This document shows, one piece after another, positions 58,890 to 64,000 of a DNA stretch of 64,000 nt. The notes beneath the pieces are model-generated. The model searched no databases and was not told the origin of the DNA. It saw only the letters and a list, made by a program, of their open reading frames with translations. Within the stretch, counting starts at the first letter, position 1, and each line of letters starts with the position of its first letter. The stretch comes from Pseudidiomarina planktonica (lineage in GTDB: Bacteria > Pseudomonadota > Gammaproteobacteria > Enterobacterales > Alteromonadaceae). A program made the translations under genes and the position numbers. The DNA lies in contig NZ_FXWH01000001.1 in NCBI RefSeq assembly GCF_900177775.1, positions 434,001 to 498,000 on the forward strand. Reading direction: 5' to 3'.

Positions 58890-59800
58890 GTCAGTTTGGC
58901 AAAGTTGCAGTATTAATGGGCGGCCGCTCAGCTGAGCGCCAAATTTCATTGAAATCAGGCATGGCGGTATTGAAGGCGCTAGCGGGTGCAGGTATTGATG
59001 CGCACGCGTTTGACCCCTTTTCCCAGCCGTTGAATGATTTACTGGATGGCCACTTTGATCGCGTGTTTATTGCGATGCACGGGCGCGGTGGTGAAGACGG
59101 TCAGGTGCAAGGCGCGCTGGAGTTATTGGATCTTCCGTATACCGGCAGTGGCGTACTCGGTTGTGCTTTGGCAATGGACAAAGCTCGCACCAAGCAAATC
59201 TGGCAGGGTGTAGGTTTGCCAACTGCCAGCAGTCGCATTATTACGAGCGGCCAGGAATTTGATGCCGAGGCGGTACTGGCTGAGTTAGGCGGCAAAGTGA
59301 TGGTGAAACCGGCGCACGAAGGCTCCAGTATCGGCATGTCGTCGGCCAGCAGCGCTGCGCATTTGAAAGCCGCCGTAGCAACGGCAGGTATGTTTGACAC
59401 TCAAGTATTAATTGAACGCTGGTTAAATGGACCTGAATACACGGTCGCAATTTTACAGGATCAGGCATTACCAGCTATTCGCCTGAAAACCAGCCATGAG
59501 TTTTATGACTACGAGGCGAAATATCAGTCTACGGACACCGAGTATTTGTGTCCGGCCGGGTTGTCTGCAGCCGACGAAAGTGCCCTGCAAGAGCTTGCCG
59601 TGGCGGCTTTTAAAGCGCTTGACGGCCGCAACTGGGGTCGCATTGACGTGATGTGTGACGATAACGGCGACATGTTTTTACTGGAAGCCAACATGGTTCC
59701 GGGTATGACTGAAAAGAGTCTGGTGCCTATGGCTGCCAAGCAGCATGGTTTGAGTTTTACTGACCTGGTGCTGCGCATTTTAGCGCAGACCGAGGCATAA
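58886..59800 (+). CDS. ddl: D-alanine:D-alanine ligase Ddl
   Basis: Ddl makes the D-Ala-D-Ala dipeptide used by MurF. The 304-residue ATP-grasp enzyme begins with [17 protein letters not shown] and contains [32 protein letters not shown] and the C-terminal [20 protein letters not shown] metal site. The active-site serine region EGSSIGMS is normal, so no vancomycin-type change is seen. The position between murC and ftsQ corresponds to E. coli ddlB. Confidence 0.97.
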   Translation: MSQFGKVAVLMGGRSAERQISLKSGMAVLKALAGAGIDAHAFDPFSQPLNDLLDGHFDRVFIAMHGRGGEDGQVQGALELLDLPYTGSGVLGCALAMDKARTKQIWQGVGLPTASSRIITSGQEFDAEAVLAELGGKVMVKPAHEGSSIGMSSASSAAHLKAAVATAGMFDTQVLIERWLNGPEYTVAILQDQALPAIRLKTSHEFYDYEAKYQSTDTEYLCPAGLSAADESALQELAVAAFKALDGRNWGRIDVMCDDNGDMFLLEANMVPGMTEKSLVPMAAKQHGLSFTDLVLRILAQTEA

Positions 59801-59805
59801 GGTGT

Positions 59806-60540
59806 ATGCAGAGCCGCTGGCAGCTATGGGGCGGCGTCACCTTTCTGGCCCTGGTGCTGATAATTACCAGTGGCGGCAGTTGGTGGCTGCAGCAGCAACT
59901 GATGGACGCCAACCAAATGCCGTTGCGTCGATTGTTGGTGCAGGGCGAGTTACAACAAGTGGCGGCAACCGAAGTGCAGCAAGCGTTGCGCTCGCAGCCA
60001 CTGGGAAGTTTTTTTTCGGCTGACGTAGATGAATTACGGCAGCGGGTTGAAGCACTGGCCTGGGTAGACCGAGCCTCAGTGCGCAAGGAGTGGCCTGATT
60101 TATTGCGGGTGTACGTGGTGGAGCAACAACCTATCGCGTATTGGAACGACAACCTGTTGATGAACGAGCGCGGTGAATTGTTTAGCGCCGATGTAGAAGG
60201 GTTAGCGGCGGGAATACCCTATTTGTACGGGCCGCCGGATGCAGCAACGGAGACGCTGTCAACCTATCAGCGCTTAAGTGCACTGTTAGAGCTAAATGGG
60301 TTTGTGGTACGGGCATTACGATTAAGTGAACGCTTTGCCGCCGAGTTAGTGCTTGAGGGCGGCACGGAAATCCGGCTTGGCCGGGAAGCAAGATTACAGC
60401 GGATACAACGCTTTATTGATTTGTATCCGGCGATAGAAAAGCAACAACAGGGCGCAATCGACTACGTTGATTTGCGCTATGACACAGGCGTCGCCGTACG
60501 ATGGCGTGAACCTGAGCAAACACAACAGGATGAGAGTTGA
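59806..60540 (+). CDS. ftsQ: Cell division protein FtsQ
   Basis: FtsQ is a bitopic divisome scaffold that binds FtsB and FtsL. The 244-residue protein has a short cytoplasmic tail, a membrane helix (about 8-28, GGVTFLALVLIITSGGSWWL), a POTRA domain (about 37-107, MPLRRLLVQGELQQVAATEV) and the beta domain (SVRKEWPDLLRVYVVEQQPI). AAGGTG precedes the ATG. Its stop overlaps the region just ahead of ftsA. Confidence 0.96.
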   Translation: MQSRWQLWGGVTFLALVLIITSGGSWWLQQQLMDANQMPLRRLLVQGELQQVAATEVQQALRSQPLGSFFSADVDELRQRVEALAWVDRASVRKEWPDLLRVYVVEQQPIAYWNDNLLMNERGELFSADVEGLAAGIPYLYGPPDAATETLSTYQRLSALLELNGFVVRALRLSERFAAELVLEGGTEIRLGREARLQRIQRFIDLYPAIEKQQQGAIDYVDLRYDTGVAVRWREPEQTQQDES

Positions 60541-60545
60541 GCGGA

Positions 60546-61778
60546 ATGTCAAAATCAGCTGAGCGCAACATGATTGTCGGACTCGACATTGGTACCACCA
60601 AGGTCACCGCGTTAATCGGTGAAGTTTTACCTGACGGTGAAATTAGTGTGGTCGGGGTGGGTGCAACCGCCTCTCGGGGTATGGACAAGGGCGGAGTGAA
60701 CGACCTCAACCTGGTGGTGCAGTCGGTGCAGCGCGCGGTGGAAGAAGCCGAGTTAATGGCGGACTGCCGCATCGCTACTGTGTACCTGAATATTTCTGGC
60801 CGGCACATTGCCTGCCAGAACGAAAATGGCATGGTGCCCATTAATGAAGCGGAAGTAACGCAGGACGACGTTGATAGCGTTATTCATGCTGCTAAGTCGG
60901 TACCTATTGCACAGGAACGCCGAATTCTGCACGTGTTACCACAAGAGTTTGTGATTGATTCGCAGGAAAGCATTAAAAGCCCAATCGGCATGTCGGGCGT
61001 GCGCATGGAATCCAAGGTACACATTATTACCTGTGCCAACGACATGGCGAAGAATATTGTGAAGGCAGTAGAACGCTGCGGTTTAACGGTCGACAAGCTG
61101 ATTTTCTCGGCACTGGCGTCCAGTATTTCGATTCTGACCGAAGATGAGAAAGACCTGGGTGTGGCCCTGGTTGATATGGGCGGCGGCACTATTGATATCT
61201 GCATTTACTCTGGCGGTGTGTTGCGCCATACCGCGGTGATTCCGGCGGCAGGTAACCAGGTTACTAGTGATATTGCCAAGATCTTCCGCACGCCATTGAA
61301 TCATGCGGAACAAATTAAAACACAGTACGCCTGTGCGTTACGTCAATTAGTGAGCATGGAAGACACTATTGAAGTGCCTTCGGTAGGTGGCCGGCCGTCA
61401 CGAGTGATGGCGCGTCATATTCTGGCGGAAGTAGTAGAACCGCGTTATCAGGAGCTGTTCGAACTAGTGCGCGACGAAATTAAACAAAGCGGACTGGACG
61501 AGCAAATTGCGGCCGGCGTAGTGCTAACCGGTGGCTGCGGCAAAATGGAAGGCGCCGTTGAGTTTGCCGAAGAGATTTTTCAAATGCCGGTTCGCTTAGG
61601 CGAACCCCTGGGTATGAAAGGGTTAACTGATTACGTTAAAGACCCTGGCTATGCCACGGCAGTAGGGCTGCTGCGCTACGGGCAGCAAGATTTAATGAAT
61701 GAACAGAAAGAGCGTTCCAATAACGATGTTATCGGTTTATGGAAGCGTATTCACGGTTGGTTTAAAGGCGAATTTTAG
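60546..61778 (+). CDS. ftsA: Cell division actin-like protein FtsA
   Basis: FtsA tethers FtsZ filaments to the membrane and recruits later division proteins. The frame also opens at a TTG at 60537; ATG 60546 has GAGAG eight to nine bases upstream and starts MSKSAERNMIVGLDIGTTKV (410 residues). Actin-fold motifs GLDIGTTK, VDMGGGTIDICIY and VLTGGCGKMEG are intact, and the 1C domain insert is present. The C-terminal helix IGLWKRIHGWFKGEF is the amphipathic membrane anchor. Confidence 0.98.
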   Translation: MSKSAERNMIVGLDIGTTKVTALIGEVLPDGEISVVGVGATASRGMDKGGVNDLNLVVQSVQRAVEEAELMADCRIATVYLNISGRHIACQNENGMVPINEAEVTQDDVDSVIHAAKSVPIAQERRILHVLPQEFVIDSQESIKSPIGMSGVRMESKVHIITCANDMAKNIVKAVERCGLTVDKLIFSALASSISILTEDEKDLGVALVDMGGGTIDICIYSGGVLRHTAVIPAAGNQVTSDIAKIFRTPLNHAEQIKTQYACALRQLVSMEDTIEVPSVGGRPSRVMARHILAEVVEPRYQELFELVRDEIKQSGLDEQIAAGVVLTGGCGKMEGAVEFAEEIFQMPVRLGEPLGMKGLTDYVKDPGYATAVGLLRYGQQDLMNEQKERSNNDVIGLWKRIHGWFKGEF

Positions 61779-61877
61779 CTTTCTGTCGGAACGCGTTAAA
61801 AGCGCTAACTTACGGTTATATAAAAGTTTTAGTTTTAAATCTGGGGTAGTACAATAAGCAAGTACAGGAGAGTGACT

Positions 61878-63062
61878 ATGTTTGAACTCATGGATAATTT
61901 TGAAAATGACGCGGTGATAAAAGTCATCGGCGTTGGTGGTGCCGGCGGCAATGCCGTTAAGCACATGGTAAAAGAATCGATTGAAGGTGTGCAGTTTATT
62001 GCTGCCAACACCGATGCTCAGTCGTTACGTGAGCACGGTGCGCATGTAACTATTCAACTGGGCAACGACATGACCAAAGGGCTTGGCGCTGGCGCTAATC
62101 CTGAAATTGGTCGGCAGGCAGCGGAAGAAACCCGCGACGAAATAAAGAAAAACCTGCAAGGTGCAGACATGATCTTTATTGCTGCGGGTATGGGTGGCGG
62201 TACTGGTACCGGCGCTGCGCCTGTGGTGGCTGAAATTGCCCGTGAGCTTGGCATTTTGACGGTGGCGGTAGTAACTAAACCGTTCCCGTTTGAAGGCAAG
62301 AAGCGCATGGCAGTGGCTGAAGAAGGTATTAGCCAACTGGCTCGTTCTGTTGACTCTCTCATCACCATCCCGAACGAAAAACTATTAAAAGTGATGGGCA
62401 AGGGCACCAGTTTGCTGGAAGCCTTTGGCGCCGCAAACAACGTTCTGCTTGGTGCAGTTCAGGGTATTGCCGAGCTAATTACCCGTCCGGGCTTAATTAA
62501 CGTCGACTTTGCCGACGTGCGTGCAGTTATGCGTGAAATGGGTACGGCCATGATGGGTACTGGCGTGGCCAGTGGCGAAGACCGTGCTCAGGAAGCTGCG
62601 GAAATGGCCATTAACAGCCCGTTACTGGAAGACATCGACTTGTCTGGCGCCCGTGGCGTACTGGTTAACGTAACTGCTGGTATGGACATGAGCATTGACG
62701 AGTTCGAAACCGTCGGTAACACCGTGAAGGCGTTCGCGTCCGATAATGCCACTGTGATTGTGGGAACTGTTATTGATCCGGATATGTCTGACGAATTACG
62801 GGTAACTGTGGTTGCGACCGGTATTGGTGCAGAGCGTAAGCCTGACATTAGCTTGGTGAACAACAATCATCAGGCCCCGGCAAAACGTGAGAATCACTAC
62901 GCTAACCTGGATCGCTCAGCCGCCGCACCGCGTTTGGATGAAGAACCAGAAACCAGTGAAGCACAACCGGAAAAGGCATCTAAACCTGCGGCTAAAAACA
63001 AGCCAAGCCAGGACATGGATTACCTTGATATCCCGGCGTTTTTACGCAAGCAAGTCGATTGA
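61878..63062 (+). CDS. ftsZ: Cell division tubulin-like GTPase FtsZ
   Basis: FtsZ polymerises into the Z ring. AGGAGA upstream selects ATG 61878 over the in-frame GTG at 61872, giving 394 residues. The GTP-binding loop GGAGGNAV and the tubulin signature GGGTGTG (106-112) are intact, as is the T7 loop [12 protein letters not shown] disordered linker (about 318-378) leads to the conserved C-terminal peptide [12 protein letters not shown], which binds FtsA and ZipA. A 99-base gap separates it from ftsA, with possible weak promoter elements I cannot confirm. Confidence 0.99.
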   Translation: MFELMDNFENDAVIKVIGVGGAGGNAVKHMVKESIEGVQFIAANTDAQSLREHGAHVTIQLGNDMTKGLGAGANPEIGRQAAEETRDEIKKNLQGADMIFIAAGMGGGTGTGAAPVVAEIARELGILTVAVVTKPFPFEGKKRMAVAEEGISQLARSVDSLITIPNEKLLKVMGKGTSLLEAFGAANNVLLGAVQGIAELITRPGLINVDFADVRAVMREMGTAMMGTGVASGEDRAQEAAEMAINSPLLEDIDLSGARGVLVNVTAGMDMSIDEFETVGNTVKAFASDNATVIVGTVIDPDMSDELRVTVVATGIGAERKPDISLVNNNHQAPAKRENHYANLDRSAAAPRLDEEPETSEAQPEKASKPAAKNKPSQDMDYLDIPAFLRKQVD

Positions 63063-63078
63063 TAAGCAATTGAATAAC

Positions 63079-63107
63079 TTGTAATTCGGCGTAAAAAAGT
63101 GTAAAGT
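63079..63107 (+). promoter_or_regulatory. Candidate sigma-70 promoter of lpxC
   Basis: TTGTAA (63079-63084), 17 bases, TAAAGT (63102-63107) in the 129-base gap between ftsZ and lpxC. Each hexamer matches consensus at four of six positions, so this is tentative. Confidence 0.3.
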
Positions 63108-63191
63108 GCGCGACCTTTTTGTGTAAAAAGTGAACGAGATTTAGCTTTGCTGCGTATATTCACAGGCTTAAGCTGGTAATCAGGAAAGAAA

Positions 63192-64000
63192 ATGATTAGA
63201 CAACGTACAATAAAACAAGCGATTGCAACCACAGGTGTTGGTTTGCATAAAGGTAACAAGGTGCATTTGACCTTGCGCCCTGCGCCGGCCAATACAGGGC
63301 TGGTGTTTCGTCGCGTCGACCTGAGTCCTGCGGTAGATATTCCTGCCAATGCGGATTTAGTGCGCGATACGCGTATGTGTACCTGTCTGATTAATGCCGA
63401 CAACGTTCGTGTTTCGACAGTTGAACACTTGCTTGCAGCTATCGCCGGCGTTGGTATCGACAACCTGATTATTGAAGTGGATTCACACGAAATTCCAATT
63501 ATGGACGGTAGTGCGCATCCATTCGTTTACTTGTTACAAAGTGCTGGTATTGAAGAACAGACCGCCGCGAAGAAATTCATTCGCATAAAGCAGCCGGTTC
63601 GGGTTGAAGAAGATGACAAATGGGCGGAACTACTACCCCACGATGGCTTCCGTATTGATTTTGCCATCGACTTCGATCACCCGGCTATTGCTGATACCGA
63701 ACAGGTTGTCAGCATGGATTTTAGCAGTCAGAAGTTCATCAAAAACATCAGTCGTGCACGTACCTTTGGTTTCATGCGCGATATCGAATCACTGCGGGCT
63801 AATAACCTGGCCTTAGGTGGTAGTTTCGATAACGCCGTGGTACTTGATGAGTTCCGAATTTTAAATAGCGATGGCTTGCGTTACGACGACGAGTTCGTAA
63901 AACACAAGATTCTTGATGCGGTGGGCGATTTGTACATGGGTGGTTACGCCATCTTAGGCCACTTACGCGCATTTAAGTCAGGCCATGCATTAAACAACCA
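63192..64000 (+). CDS. lpxC: UDP-3-O-acyl-N-acetylglucosamine deacetylase LpxC (partial)
   Basis: LpxC catalyses the first committed step of lipid A synthesis, a zinc-dependent deacetylation. The frame is open to the right edge of the window (269 codons visible of about 305). The zinc ligands H79 (TVEHLLAA), H238 and D242 (HKILDAVGD) fall at exactly the E. coli positions, and MDGSAHPF supplies the catalytic glutamate-region neighbour sequence. AGGAAAG precedes the ATG. It lies at the end of the dcw cluster as in E. coli. Confidence 0.98.
   Translation, partial: MIRQRTIKQAIATTGVGLHKGNKVHLTLRPAPANTGLVFRRVDLSPAVDIPANADLVRDTRMCTCLINADNVRVSTVEHLLAAIAGVGIDNLIIEVDSHEIPIMDGSAHPFVYLLQSAGIEEQTAAKKFIRIKQPVRVEEDDKWAELLPHDGFRIDFAIDFDHPAIADTEQVVSMDFSSQKFIKNISRARTFGFMRDIESLRANNLALGGSFDNAVVLDEFRILNSDGLRYDDEFVKHKILDAVGDLYMGGYAILGHLRAFKSGHALNN

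Overview
The window is 64 kb of core chromosome from a Gram-negative gammaproteobacterium. Gene content and order (mshQ end next to mreBCD, tldD-yjgA-pmbA-mgtE, the rpoN/lpt/kds cluster facing mlaFEDCB-ibaG-murA, degS-degQ, rplM-rpsI-petABC-sspAB, rsmI-rnpB, then the whole dcw cluster) fit the Alteromonadales. The near-balanced base composition and protein sequences are most like Idiomarinaceae; the family is an inference, the class is not in doubt. I see no prophage, insertion sequence, CRISPR array, integron or tRNA gene. The window is almost entirely housekeeping, with genes packed end to end and many stop/start overlaps.

Layout. 1-187: 3' end of an MSHA-pilus gene (mshQ-like). 441-2315: an exported coiled-coil/PEGA/FGE-fold protein of unknown role. 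2446-10842: mreBCD, maf, rng and yhdP (cell shape, nucleotide and RNA processing, envelope lipid transport). 10839-15279: a nitrilase-family amidase, tldD, yjgA (opposite strand) and pmbA. 15389-15671: remains of a chemoreceptor gene with its middle deleted. 15685-23998 (minus strand): kdsD-kdsC-lptC-lptA-lptB-rpoN-hpf-ptsN-rapZ-ptsO-mgtE, linking LPS synthesis and export, sigma-54, the nitrogen PTS and Mg2+ uptake. 24171-29563 (plus): a TetR regulator, mlaFEDCB, ibaG, murA. 29587-32774 (minus): degS, degQ and zapG. 32863-38946 (plus): zapE, rplM-rpsI, petABC (bc1 complex), sspA-sspB. 38959-42361 (minus): dolP, diaA, yraN, lpoA. 42439-43694 (plus): rsmI and the RNase P RNA. 43702-45897 (minus): a CHASE-GGDEF-EAL protein. 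46213-64000 (plus): mraZ-rsmH-ftsL-ftsI-murE-murF-mraY-murD-ftsW-murG-murC-ddl-ftsQ-ftsA-ftsZ-lpxC (lpxC runs off the end).

The common theme is the envelope: elongation (Mre), division (Fts), peptidoglycan precursors (Mur, MraY, Ddl, LpoA), LPS (Kds, Lpt, LpxC), outer-membrane lipid asymmetry (Mla, YhdP) and envelope quality control (DegS, DegQ, DolP).

I did not find a clearly new multi-gene system. The points most worth a second look are small: an MraZ operator of four 10-bp repeats running into the mraZ ribosome binding site with a second, inverted array 100 bp upstream; a near-perfect 32-bp inverted repeat in front of the TetR gene; a hairpin that would bury the mgtE ribosome binding site; an internally deleted chemoreceptor gene; and the FGE-fold protein, which seems to lack the catalytic cysteines.
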